DNA of 64,000 bases, from the NCBI RefSeq assembly GCF_008634025.1, contig NZ_PDCM01000001.1:4693979-4757978 (forward strand), written 5' to 3'. Of this stretch, positions 25,200 through 33,988 are shown piece after piece (within the stretch, counting starts at the first letter, position 1; each line of letters opens with the position of its first letter). This stretch comes from Streptomyces albofaciens JCM 4342. Its GTDB lineage: Bacteria; Actinomycetota; Actinomycetes; Streptomycetales; Streptomycetaceae. The notes beneath the pieces were generated by a model. The model was not told the DNA's origin, made no database searches, and saw nothing but the letters and a program-made list of their open reading frames with translations. The position numbers and the translations under genes are program-made.

Positions 25200-25670
25200 A
25201 TGAACGCCGAACAGGCCTGTGACCGCATAGCCTCCATCCGGAGGGACGGAAGCAGCGTGACCGATCCAGCCGAACTGGATGAGGTGTGGGCGGCACTGGA
25301 CACCGTGCGCCCCGAGGACATCCTCGGAGCCTGGAAAGGCACCAGAATCAAGAGTGGTCACCGGGTGGAAGAGATGCTCGGCCGGATTCGCTGGTACGGC
25401 AAGACCTTCCATTCCACCGGCCGTGCCGAGCCTTTGATCTGCCGTGACGAGCACGGCGCGCTGTACTCGAATGCCGAGCTGGCCAAAGGCGAGGCGAGCC
25501 TTTGGATGGTGGAGTTCCGTGGCGAGGCGACCGCCACCATGGTCTATGACGGCCAACCCGTGCTCGACCATTTCAAGCGGGTCGACGGCGACACCCTCCT
25601 CGGCGTGATGAACGGCAAGAACGTCCTGGACAACGGCCATCACTTCTACTTCATTCTCGAACGTCCCTGA
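25200..25670 (+). CDS. DUF4334 / GXWXG-domain protein
   Basis: The 156-aa protein contains VRPEDILGAWKGTRIKSGH (the GxWxG motif), WYGKTFHSTGRAEPLICRD and the C-terminal FKRVDGDTLLGVMNGK, NGHHFYFILERP. This is the complete two-part GXWXG-DUF4334 arrangement. Function is unknown, probably a lipocalin-like ligand binder; such genes are often found beside zinc alcohol dehydrogenases, as here. The ATG at 25200 is the start of the homologous region. Confidence 0.85.
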   Translation: MNAEQACDRIASIRRDGSSVTDPAELDEVWAALDTVRPEDILGAWKGTRIKSGHRVEEMLGRIRWYGKTFHSTGRAEPLICRDEHGALYSNAELAKGEASLWMVEFRGEATATMVYDGQPVLDHFKRVDGDTLLGVMNGKNVLDNGHHFYFILERP

Positions 25671-25771
25671 AACGCCCTGCCTCATCCCACGGGCACCACG
25701 CTCCAGGGCAGACGCCCTCCCAGCCGTCCGGGCAATACCGGCACGGCGGACACCACACGAGGAAGACACGC

Positions 25772-26866
25772 ATGCGCATACAGGCAGCACTGGTGGAGAC
25801 TCCCGGCGGCCCTTTCACCGTCCACGAGGCCGACCTTGAGGAGCCGAGGCCGGACGAGATCCTCGTGCGGATCACTGCTTCAGGCATCTGCCACACCGAC
25901 CTCAGCATGCGGCAGGTCTGGCCGCCGGGGCGTCTGCCCATGGTCTTCGGCCACGAGGGTGCCGGTGTCCTCGAGGCGGTGGGGGAGGCGGTGACCAGCG
26001 TCGCTCCCGGTGACACCGTGTGCCTGACTTACCGAAGCTGCAGCGTCTGCGAACAGTGTGCGACAGGGGAGCCCGCCTACTGCGAGCATTCGGCTTCCCT
26101 GAACGCCGGTGGTTCCCGTCCGGACGGCAGCTCGCCCCTGTCGTACACGGACGGTAGCCCGGTCTACGGCAGCTTCTTCGGCCAGTCCGCCTTTGCCTCG
26201 CACTGCCTCACCACAGAGAGCAACACCGTCAAAATCCCCGCGGACATACCCGCAGCCGTGGCCGCCCCCCTGGGATGCAGTGTCCAGACCGGCGTGGAGA
26301 CAGTACGTACGGTTCTGCGTCCGGCAGCGGGCACCACGCTGGCCGTCTTCGGCGCCGGCAGCGTCGGCCTCAGTGCCGTCATGGCGGCAGTCGCCGAGGA
26401 CTGTCCGGTCATCGCCGTCGACCCCATCGCCTCGCGGCGCGCGCTGGCCCAGGACCTCGGCGCCGCGGCGGCTCTCGATCCCACCACCGAAGACGATGTG
26501 GCGTCGGCCCTGCGCGACCTCACCGGCGGAGGGCCGCACTGCGCCATGGACACGACTGGCAAGTCGACGGTGGTGTCCCAGGCCATCACAGCCCTGCGCA
26601 AGCGCGGCACGCTCGCCCTGGTCGGAATCGGAAAGGCCGAGTTCGACACCATGCCGGTCATGACGAAGGGCATCACGATCCGGGGCGTGACCGAAGGTGA
26701 CGCCGTGCCGGCCCGGACCATTCCGCAACTGATCGACCTCTACCGGCAGGGCCGGCTCCCGCTGGATAAACTCATCACCGAGTTCCGCTTCACCGACATC
26801 GAGGCAGCCGCCGAAGCAGCACTGCGGAAGAGCGTGGTCAAGCCTGTCCTCACCGCATCTCACTGA
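25772..26866 (+). CDS. NAD(P)-dependent zinc alcohol dehydrogenase (aryl-alcohol/AdhF-like)
   Basis: The 364-aa medium-chain dehydrogenase has catalytic zinc ligands GICHTDLS and GHEGAG, a structural zinc loop CSVCEQCATGEPAYC and the Rossmann motif FGAGSVGLSAVMAA. The large insert NAGGSRPDGSSPLSYTDGSP with YGSFFGQSAFASH is typical of class III-like and benzyl-alcohol dehydrogenases. It is likely coupled to the DUF4334 gene 101 bp upstream. Substrate unknown, probably an aromatic or bulky alcohol. Confidence 0.92.
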   Translation: MRIQAALVETPGGPFTVHEADLEEPRPDEILVRITASGICHTDLSMRQVWPPGRLPMVFGHEGAGVLEAVGEAVTSVAPGDTVCLTYRSCSVCEQCATGEPAYCEHSASLNAGGSRPDGSSPLSYTDGSPVYGSFFGQSAFASHCLTTESNTVKIPADIPAAVAAPLGCSVQTGVETVRTVLRPAAGTTLAVFGAGSVGLSAVMAAVAEDCPVIAVDPIASRRALAQDLGAAAALDPTTEDDVASALRDLTGGGPHCAMDTTGKSTVVSQAITALRKRGTLALVGIGKAEFDTMPVMTKGITIRGVTEGDAVPARTIPQLIDLYRQGRLPLDKLITEFRFTDIEAAAEAALRKSVVKPVLTASH

Positions 26867-26885
26867 TTCCTCATGTCGTCTGTCA

Positions 26886-26982
26886 CACAGCGAGGGCGAC
26901 GGGCGGCGTGGATTCGTAGCACCGTCCGTCGCGCAGAAGGGCCCGGAAGACGTTGACGCGGCGGTGGGCAAGAGCGAGGACT
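26886..26982 (-). pseudogene. Transposase C-terminal remnant (IS110/IS116-like)
   Basis: The minus strand encodes LALAHRRVNVFRALLRDGRC followed by YESTPPVA and a stop. This is the usual C-terminal end of IS110/IS116-type transposases (compare VAVARQRVSILWAMLRDGRLYE in the intact IS110 gene here). Only about 30 codons remain. Confidence 0.6.
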
Positions 26983-27021
26983 ACTTGGATGTGGCAAGCA
27001 CCTCCTGCCGAAACTGGCCCC

Positions 27022-27858
27022 ATGAACAGGACAACGAGAGAAGCACTACCGGAAGGAGGACTCGTCCTGGCTGTGCCCGACGGCTGGCAGGGGCCGCCCT
27101 CACTGCGTTTCGAGCGACCGGCGGGTCGCCACTGGGTTCTCCGGCAGGGCGAACGGACGCTGATCGTGGCCCGGGCGGAGGGCGACGGCTGCTGTCGCGA
27201 CCTCCGCCTTCGCCGCCTGTCCGGTTACCGTTCCCCGCTGCCGCCGGTGAGCGCCGCGGCGATGAGGGCCGGGGGCAACTGGCCTCACCGGTACGCGCGG
27301 TGGCTGGAGGACACCAAGTGCGGCCCACTGCACCACGGGCGCTGGCGGCTGTCCCAACAGAAGGCCTTCCCACCAGCTGTCTGGAGCTGCGACCTCGTTC
27401 GGGACTGGCCGGACACCACCCTGGAAATGCTCTGCGGAGGCGGCTGGCACGGTGTCCTGCCACTGCGCCCACTCCCAGTACCGGACACTGCCCGCGTGAA
27501 GGCATACCGCAAGCACGCCCGCGAGAACACCCTGGCCCCCGTCCTGCTGTGGTGGGTGTCTTTCCTGGACGGCTGGCTGCTCCTCGACGGCCACGGCCGG
27601 GCCGCGGCCGCGCTGGCCGAAGGCACCCAGCCGGCCTGCGTGGAACTGACTCGCGTACCCGACGACGCCGACTGGCGGGCGAACGCCGTAAGCGTCACCG
27701 AGGCATACGAGGAACGAGTAGCGCGCCTCAGCGCGCACCGGGCAGGTCCGCACATCGAGCGCCAAAGGCAAGCGCTGGAGCGGGGCTATGCCGATGTCCT
27801 CTCCACACTGCCGTATGACCCGGCCACCACAGTGATCTTCGACCATCCCGGCGACTGA
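27022..27858 (+). CDS. Hypothetical protein, ~278 aa
   Basis: The protein starts MNRTTREALPEGG and contains the Trp-rich region NWPHRYARWLEDTKCGPLHH and a GWLLLDGHGRAAAALAEGT segment that resembles ParB/sulfiredoxin-like nucleotide loops (LLLDGHHR). The second half has ERQRQALERGYADVLSTLPYD. No family can be assigned with confidence. It looks intact, with codon use like neighbouring genes. Confidence 0.6.
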   Translation: MNRTTREALPEGGLVLAVPDGWQGPPSLRFERPAGRHWVLRQGERTLIVARAEGDGCCRDLRLRRLSGYRSPLPPVSAAAMRAGGNWPHRYARWLEDTKCGPLHHGRWRLSQQKAFPPAVWSCDLVRDWPDTTLEMLCGGGWHGVLPLRPLPVPDTARVKAYRKHARENTLAPVLLWWVSFLDGWLLLDGHGRAAAALAEGTQPACVELTRVPDDADWRANAVSVTEAYEERVARLSAHRAGPHIERQRQALERGYADVLSTLPYDPATTVIFDHPGD

Positions 27859-28049
27859 CGACGGGGCATCGTGCTTGCTGCACGCTTTGAACGGCAGATA
27901 CGGCCGTGTACCGGGCAAAGGCCAAGACAGCGCCACGCTGCCGACGGCGAGACGGAACACGACACGGAACGGCGCGTCGACGAGCGTACAGCCGGTATAC
28001 CACGGTTGCGTCCCGCGCCGCTGCCCCGCATTCAGGTCGCGGTGACCGC
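27859..28049. other. Intergenic, no gene seen
   Basis: Only short arginine-rich frames occur. Confidence 0.4.
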
Positions 28050-28505
28050 GGTTCTGCCGCCAGCCGACCGTACGCAGTGCTACCGCGAGACGGGCGAGGC
28101 CGACGAAATTGAGCCGCTGGTCCTGCTGCGCCGCTGGTGGCTGCGGGCCCGCCTGTACGCCGACCCGCTTGCCGGACGACAGTACGGACATCGAATCCGG
28201 CACCGCCCCCGGGCACCCGGCTGGTGCCGCGCTGCGCCAGGCCGCCGCCGACCGCGAGACGAGCGCCGGTGAGTGGATGGCATCCCCAGGCCCGGCGGGG
28301 AGGCAGGCGTGGACCGTATCCGGCTCTCGCCCGCCATGCTGCCGCTGCTGGGCCCGGCCGTGTCCGCGAGCGTGTTCTCGGCGGTGGCCAACTGCTGGCC
28401 GAACTGCGCGCCGAATGGCAGCGACGGACCGGGCAATGGCGCCAGGAGAACCCGGAGCTCGCCGCGGACATCGCCCGGGTGGCCGCCGAGCTGCGACAGG
28501 CGTAG
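28050..28505 (+). pseudogene. Hypothetical gene remnant in several frames
   Basis: Protein-like segments occur in different plus frames: EPLVLLRRWWLRARLYADPL, then DDSTDIESGTAPGHPAGAAL, then QLLAELRAEWQRRTGQWRQE and a helical tail ending AAELRQA-stop at 28505. This reads as one or two genes broken by frameshifts. Family not recognised. Confidence 0.35.
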
Positions 28506-28769
28506 TCGTGCCCGCCACCCCCGGACGACTCCCTGTATGTACCGAACATGCCAGCCCCTTGGATACCTGGGCATGGGGCTCCGGCAGGTACTTCGCCCGG
28601 CACGCTCATTCGGCACCCGAGACAACCGGAGGCCGTTGCGCGGCGAGGGCGGCCGGCCAGGGCGCGCTTCTGCGTCCGTGCGTCGAGGAGGCGGGGTCGG
28701 CTGTGAGCGAAGCTCGGTGGGGGACAGCTCGGCCACCGGGCTGTCAGACCCGCCGCCTATGGTCTGCGC

Positions 28770-29420
28770 ATGACTTCAATGGATCTTGCTTCGTTCGATC
28801 AGGCGTGGGACCGCTTGGAATCCTGGCTGATTGCCCACTCACCTGCGGATCACGCCGCGCTTCGGCCCCCGGCCGCTGCCACGGAGATCGCCGCGGTGGA
28901 GGAACAGCTGGGCTTCGCCCTCCATCCTCAGCTCAGGAGGCTGCTGGAGCGGCGCAACGGCGTTGCCGAGCCGGAGCAGGACGGCGGCCCGGTGGCGGGA
29001 GTCTTCCCGGCCGGAGGCATCCTGCCGCTGAGCCACCGGCTCCTGTCCACCGCGGAGATCCCCTCGGCGCACGAGGTTCTCGTGGAGGTCCATGAGGACC
29101 ACGTCGCCCCCTACCTCACGGATGACGAGGATGCCGAAGAGGTCGCCGGCCATCTGCACCGGTGCGTGCCCTTCGCGCTGCCCAACGACGGAGGCGTGGC
29201 GTTCATCGACCATCAGCCCGGCCCCACATACGGACATGTGGTTGAGATGGGCATTGGCTCCGGCGATCTGGACGGCACTCTCTGGGGCCCGAGCCTGGCT
29301 GAGTTCGCCGGGGCGGTGACCGATGCGCTGGAGACAGGCACTGCGTTCCTGTCCTACTGGCCCACCACCTTCGCGCACTCCTCTGGCCGAAGCTGCATCG
29401 ACTGGGAGGTCCGTTCGTAG
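28770..29420 (+). CDS. SMI1/KNR4 (SUKH) family protein
   Basis: The 216-aa protein has the SMI1/KNR4 core: ATEIAAVEEQLGFALHPQLR followed by RLLERRNGV, then VFPAGGILPL, CVPFALPNDGGVAFIDHQPG and LAEFAGAVTDALE. Bacterial SUKH proteins are mainly immunity proteins of polymorphic toxins. No toxin gene is adjacent, so it may be an orphan immunity gene or a general regulator. Starts at 28770 or 28779 are both possible. Confidence 0.88.
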   Translation: MTSMDLASFDQAWDRLESWLIAHSPADHAALRPPAAATEIAAVEEQLGFALHPQLRRLLERRNGVAEPEQDGGPVAGVFPAGGILPLSHRLLSTAEIPSAHEVLVEVHEDHVAPYLTDDEDAEEVAGHLHRCVPFALPNDGGVAFIDHQPGPTYGHVVEMGIGSGDLDGTLWGPSLAEFAGAVTDALETGTAFLSYWPTTFAHSSGRSCIDWEVRS

Positions 29421-29539
29421 CGCACCGAGCTGCGCGGTCTGCTTCCTTCGGCGCGGCCGTCGCGGATCTCGCGCACGGCCGGTCGGCGCGGTCGCTCCCG
29501 GCCGTCCCCAGATGGCAGGCAGGAAGCGGCCGCCTGACC

Positions 29540-29954
29540 GCCTTCACTTCGGCCAGGGCCGTGTACGACGTCCAGGAGCCGGCCCATGCCCACGTGGTCG
29601 CCGTCCGGCGAGCGGGCTGTGGCCACCTGGGCGTGGACACCAGGACGGCGGAGGCGTCCGTACCCGGCCTGCTCCGTGCTTCGACGGTCGGTATGTCGTG
29701 CGGCACGTCGCGGTGGCGAGCATCGCGGCGGCCCCTGGCGAGGACGTGACCCGAGCCCTGTTCCGGGAGCACGTCGGGTCCGACGGGTACCTCCTGGCCG
29801 ATGCCGTCGGTTGCCGGCCGCCCAGGCCGAGGCCCTGCTGAAGGGCGCGGCCGACAAGCCGGTCTGCCGCGTGGAACCGGCGGCGCTCGCGGACGCCGTC
29901 GACATCGTGAACGCCTATGCAAGAATCGCGTACACCGTCGCGGACCTGACGTAG
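29540..29954 (+). pseudogene. Hypothetical gene remnant, frameshifted
   Basis: Segments VYDVQEPAHAHVVAVRRAGC, YVVRHVAVASIAAAPGEDVT, and AEALLKGAADKPVCRVEPAA followed by LADAVDIVNAYARIAYTVADL occur in successive plus frames, ending at 29954. Likely one former gene. No function assigned. Confidence 0.4.
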
Positions 29955-30096
29955 CTGCACGATGAGGCGGCGGCCACGTCCACCAAGAGGTGGGGCCGTG
30001 CCCCTTGGTGCTGTTCCCCGGACCCGGGCCGCGAGCAGATCGACGCCGAGCCCGACATGGCCGCCGAGTGGCCGATGTGGCCGTAGCGTCAGGGTT
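29955..30096. other. Intergenic, nothing seen
   Basis: A short gap between convergent remnants. No terminator is obvious. Confidence 0.3.
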
Positions 30097-30498
30097 CTAC
30101 GGGGAGACGACTGCAGCAGCGTCCGTTGCTGTGTCCTGGCGGTACGCGTCTGCTGTGTCCTGGCGGTACGCGTCGAGGAGCCGGAAGAATTCCTGGACCG
30201 GGGTGGAGCCGGTGGGAGTGTTGCGCTCGATGTCAGAGGCCCAGCCGAGCGGGCTGTTGCCATCGAGGTGCTTTCCGAGCCATTGGCTGAATGCCCCGCC
30301 ATGCCAGAAGTCGCAAGGGTCGTCGACGGAGTGTACGGCGACGGCAACCTGGTAGCCGACGAGGATGGCCTGCAAATGGTGAAGCGATCCGCCCGGCAGC
30401 CACATGCCGGGCCGCAAGCGGACTTGCTCAAGGAAGTCGTACACGTCCGTGCAGTCGCGCCAGTGCTTGACAGCTCGGGGTTTGTCCTCGGTCGGCAT
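30097..30498 (-). CDS. Hypothetical protein (possible immunity-type)
   Basis: The 133-aa protein starts MPTEDKPRAVKHWRDC and contains DVYDFLEQVRLRPGMWLPGG and FWHGGAFSQWLGKHL. I recognise the pattern as a conserved Streptomyces hypothetical but know no function. Near the C-terminus a 21-bp duplication gives two copies of DAYRQDTA, pointing to recent slippage. The last ~15 residues are variable. Confidence 0.6.
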   Translation of the reverse strand: MPTEDKPRAVKHWRDCTDVYDFLEQVRLRPGMWLPGGSLHHLQAILVGYQVAVAVHSVDDPCDFWHGGAFSQWLGKHLDGNSPLGWASDIERNTPTGSTPVQEFFRLLDAYRQDTADAYRQDTATDAAAVVSP

Positions 30499-30539
30499 GC
30501 ACACGAGCCTACGTGCGGCAGTCATGGCCGTTGGACGTG

Positions 30540-31252
30540 CCATACGTGACAGCCCCGCCGACCACGTCGTTAATCTGCTGTGACCCCTGCGCCCCGCCGG
30601 TGACGTACACCGTGGGCAAGGCACGGTCGAAGCCGAGCCCCCAGGGCGGCCACGGCCTTGTCCGGATGTCCGGCCAGCACCTCCGGGCGCATGGGGTTCC
30701 CGGTGACCACCTCAAGCGGGCGCACGCTCTCGGGCAGGAGCGGCACACTCGACTCCGAGGACACTGTGATCCGCGAGGTACTGCCGGCCAGCCTGCGGTT
30801 GGCGAGCCCGAGCCGTACGGTCTGCTCGTGCAGTACCAGCGGTACCTTGCACATCCGGACGGCAAGTCCGGTCGGCACTGCCACGTAGCCGCCCGTTGCG
30901 AGCACCACGTGCGGCTGGAACCTTACGACCGCTGTGCGCGCCTGAGCAACACCGAGCGGCACGCGCGCCATGTCCCGCTCATTCGCGGGCGACACCATCT
31001 TCAACGGATTCGATGAACGCCTCACCTTGCCGGTGGCCACAGCGGTGAACGCGATCCCTTCCGCGCCGGCAACGCGTGCCTCCAGACTGTCGGCACTGCC
31101 GATCCACAGCACATCGAGCGAGCGTCCCTGCGCCGTCAATCGCTCCCGCAGCGTACGGATCGCGGTGAGAGCCGGGTAGGTATGCCCGCCGGTGCCTCCC
31201 CCCCCGCCGCGATCAGACGGAAGGCTGCGGGGAGCCGAGAGGGGGCGTCCAC
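30540..31252 (-). pseudogene. MurG-like glycosyltransferase (GT28), frameshifted and truncated
   Basis: From GTG 31252 the protein would read AFRLIAAGG, then GTGGHTYPALTAIRTLRERL (MurG GGxGGH motif), LDVLWIGSADSLEARV, GKVRRSSNPLKM, PHVVLATGGYVAVPTGLA, LVLHEQTVRLGLANR and VVTGNPMRPEVLAG. This is the membrane-substrate half of MurG. A G run near 31199 has one G too few to keep frame (8 instead of 9), and a second shift near 30655 leads into TVYVTGGAQGSQQIND, after which the C-terminal domain is lost. It is a second, non-cell-division MurG homologue, now inactive. Confidence 0.75.
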
Positions 31253-31378
31253 ACGAGGCACCCTAGCGGCCCGAGCGGCCCTCTGGTTTCGATGGTCCGG
31301 GCGGGCGGGTGGGCGGCAAGCGTGGCGAAAGCGCGGCGGTAACGGAACCTGCTAGGGGAGCGGCGCGTCGTAGAGATC

Positions 31379-32374
31379 ATGACAGACAGCGGCGCCATGT
31401 CCATTGACGAGCTCTCCCGGTCCTGGGAAGAGATACAGGAGGAGTGCGAGGAGTTCCGCAACAGCCGGTACGACCGGACGGTCCTGGACTGCGCCGCCCG
31501 GCTCGCCGCGGAACCCGGCGGTACGTCGGCGTATGTGTGGACGCTCGGCCTGGTGCTGATGGCCCGCTACGTCGCCTGGGCCCCGGGTGAGGGCGTTGTA
31601 CCGCAGGTCATGGCCGCTTTGGAGGCCACCGACACGGCACTGCGCGACCGGGCCTGCGATCATGAATCCCACCCGTACTCCGGCCATGCCGAACGGGACG
31701 ACGCCGACCTTGCTCAGCTGCTGCCCGAGCTCGCCGACGAGACGGTCGAGTGGCGGATGGACCAGCCCCGGGACCAGTGGCGCTGCCCGCGCAACGTGGC
31801 TGGGTTCGCACGGATCGCCATGGACATCATCGACCCGGGATCGGTCGAAGATGTGCCGCCCCGCCTGCCCGTGGACGCCGTGGACACCATGGACACGCTG
31901 GCGGCGCTGCTGCACGGATACCCGAAGCCATGGACCGACGTCGAAGAGGAGATCACCTCGCACGCGAGGGGCCTCTCCTACGCGGAGGGCGAGGACCGTG
32001 CCGGGCGTCTGCTGGTCGTCCGGGCGCTGACCTGGTACGCCGTCTCCGACATGATGCGGAGCAAGGCGGTCCTGGACGAGCTGATCAAGGCGGTGGAGAA
32101 GACGCTGCCGCACGTCGTCGGAGCCTCCTGCACCCACGACTGGCATGCGACACTACCCGCCAGTGCCCCGGATGCCGCCGAGTTCGGCATTCTCCTGAGC
32201 AGCCGGGGCGGGCGGCGCCTGTACGAGCGAAGCGTCGAGTCGGGCCGCGGCGCTCCGCTGGAGAGGGTGGTGTGCCCCGCCTTCATGGCTGAGGTAGCTC
32301 AGCAGACCCTGAAGCTGCTGCGCGAGCGGCGCGACGCCCTCACGCACGCCGGAGCCGCTCCGACCGACCGCTGA
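31379..32374 (+). CDS. Hypothetical protein, ~331 aa
   Basis: An acidic, helical protein starting MTDSGAMSIDELSRSWEEIQ. It includes EWRMDQPRDQWRCPRNVAGF, SYAEGEDRAGRLLVVRALTW and a C-terminal RLYERSVESGRG...QQTLKLLRERRDAL. No domain identified. The neighbourhood of SMI1- and SUKH-type genes suggests an immunity or toxin-related role, which is only inference. MSIDELS at 31397 is an alternative start. Confidence 0.65.
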   Translation: MTDSGAMSIDELSRSWEEIQEECEEFRNSRYDRTVLDCAARLAAEPGGTSAYVWTLGLVLMARYVAWAPGEGVVPQVMAALEATDTALRDRACDHESHPYSGHAERDDADLAQLLPELADETVEWRMDQPRDQWRCPRNVAGFARIAMDIIDPGSVEDVPPRLPVDAVDTMDTLAALLHGYPKPWTDVEEEITSHARGLSYAEGEDRAGRLLVVRALTWYAVSDMMRSKAVLDELIKAVEKTLPHVVGASCTHDWHATLPASAPDAAEFGILLSSRGGRRLYERSVESGRGAPLERVVCPAFMAEVAQQTLKLLRERRDALTHAGAAPTDR

Positions 32375-33503
32375 CTGACCGCCGGCACACGTTCGAGGCA
32401 CCGTTTTACCGACTTGCGGCTTAGCGTTCATACACCGCTCGTCTCAGCGCCCTGGCGACCGGGTGGCGCGTCGGTCAGCGCACCTCGTCCTTCAGGAGAC
32501 CGGTCACCGCTGCACCCTTCCAGGTGGTCGCAGACGACGAGCGTGTCGGGGCGGGTGTGGATGGTGCGCCTGTCCCCCTACGGCCGTCCTTCCGCCGGTG
32601 CGGTGCGGCTCTCCTGCTCCCGCCCGGCCTGCCCCGACCAGCGCATTTCCCAGGGCGCGGCGGCCGGGCACAAGGCCGTGGCCACACACGTCAACAGGCA
32701 CCTGGCACACCCCGACCCCGGCCCCGACCCCGACGCCGGACGTCGCAGCGGGCCATGGGCTGTCGGCGCGGGCGGTGCGCTGCGGGGCCCGGTGGTCCTG
32801 GCGGTCGACCCCCGTCGCGATCCTCGCCCGCCGAGCACGCCGGGGATGGATCACGTTGGCGCGGTTCTCGCACCCGGCCCCGGTGCCCAGCCGGCCCCCG
32901 TTGTCGCGGCGCCGGTCCGAGCAGGACGGCCGCTGACCAGTCCCCGTCGGATCAGCCAATCGTACGGGCCGGTGACCGAGGCCTCGCCACCGGTCTCCGC
33001 CGGCTGGCGCGGCCTCCGGCCGCTCCAGCAGACCCTCCAAGCGTGCCAACTTCGCCTTCGCGGCCGCCTTCACCTGGTTCTGCTGCCAGCCCGACAGACG
33101 CTCCCGCAGCCAGGCCACCAGCCTCTGAGTCTCCCGCAGACGACCTGGCCACCGTAATCCGGGGTGACATCGTAGCTCGAATTGTGCGGCGCTCTGCTGG
33201 CTGACCTGTGAACTGGCCAGGCCATAACAGGCGGATGCCATGCCCGTCGCATCAATGCCATCATTGATCCGGTCTTCGTCAACTTCCTTTTCCATCCTTT
33301 ACCGGGAACGAGTGAGTTACGACAAGGAGAGATTGCGACATGCTGCTCTGTGTCGCCATGGGCTTGATCACAAGGTGATCGATTGAGCAGCTCCATGCGG
33401 GGGTGCTAGCTTCACTCCGCACGTCGGCCGTAACGCAGGAAAATAGCCCGGCGGCATAAACTTCAAAACAGAACAATTGGTGGGGGTAATGATGTGATCT
33501 CGG
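32375..33503. other. Degenerate 1.1-kb region with minus-strand gene remnants
   Basis: On the minus strand around 33000-33160, ETQRLVAWLRERLSGWQQNQ followed by VKAAAKAKLARLEGLLERPE reads like a genuine helical protein end, but flanking frames are broken. Around 32480-32900 Cys-rich pieces (for example CVATALCPAAAPWEMRW) occur in several frames. At 33366-33380 GATCAC-AAG-GTGATC is an inverted repeat in the AT-richer promoter region of the next gene. Confidence 0.45.
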
Positions 33504-33911
33504 ATGCGTGCTGCCGTCATGGCCACAGCGGTGGCTCGTGCGCTTGCTGCTGTAATCTCGCCTGCATCAGCTGCGGCAAATGTCAGCGGCCCGGATAGTC
33601 CGCGTAACGGAAACCCGGGAGGGGGTCAGCGCTGCACAACGCTCAGCAACGGCGTGCTGATCGTTCGCAGCACCGGAAGTGGAAAAGACGTATCGGTCGA
33701 GTATTTCCGGGAGCGTGGCGGTGCCCTCGCCGCCCGTCTTGGATGGGAACGCAATGGCAGCAACACGTGGGAAGGATGGAGGAACATGAACGCCGCACCC
33801 CTCTACTACTCGCAGCAGTGGGGCACGGCCAAGAGCTGCTCGCCCTTCATAGGCAAGCTGAACACGAAGGGCGGCGACACCTTCTCCACACCGCCGCTTC
33901 CCCAGTGCTGA
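33504..33911 (+). CDS. Small secreted protein
   Basis: The 135-aa product has a short signal peptide (MATAVARALAAVISPASAAA) and a mature part with two cysteines (QRCTTLSNGVLIVRSTGSGK and KSCSPFIGKL), probably disulfide bonded, ending in PLPQC. No enzyme motif is visible. The stop is followed within 26 bp by a strong hairpin terminator. It is a single gene with an AT-richer promoter region. Function unknown; small secreted Streptomyces proteins include inhibitors and surface factors. Confidence 0.75.
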   Translation: MRAAVMATAVARALAAVISPASAAANVSGPDSPRNGNPGGGQRCTTLSNGVLIVRSTGSGKDVSVEYFRERGGALAARLGWERNGSNTWEGWRNMNAAPLYYSQQWGTAKSCSPFIGKLNTKGGDTFSTPPLPQC

Positions 33912-33936
33912 CTTCCGCTGATCACTGACGGCTTGA

Positions 33937-33960
33937 GGGCCCGCCTGCCAAGGCGGGCCC
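33937..33960 (+). terminator. Hairpin terminator of small secreted protein gene
   Basis: GGGCCCGCCT-GCCA-AGGCGGGCCC, a 10-bp perfect stem with a tetraloop, followed by TTG. Confidence 0.85.
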
Positions 33961-33988
33961 TTGCCCGTCCCCCACAGAAAACATCACG

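Noticed and set aside
25880..26971. 363-codon minus-strand frame
   Set aside because: Shadow of the zinc alcohol dehydrogenase on the opposite strand.
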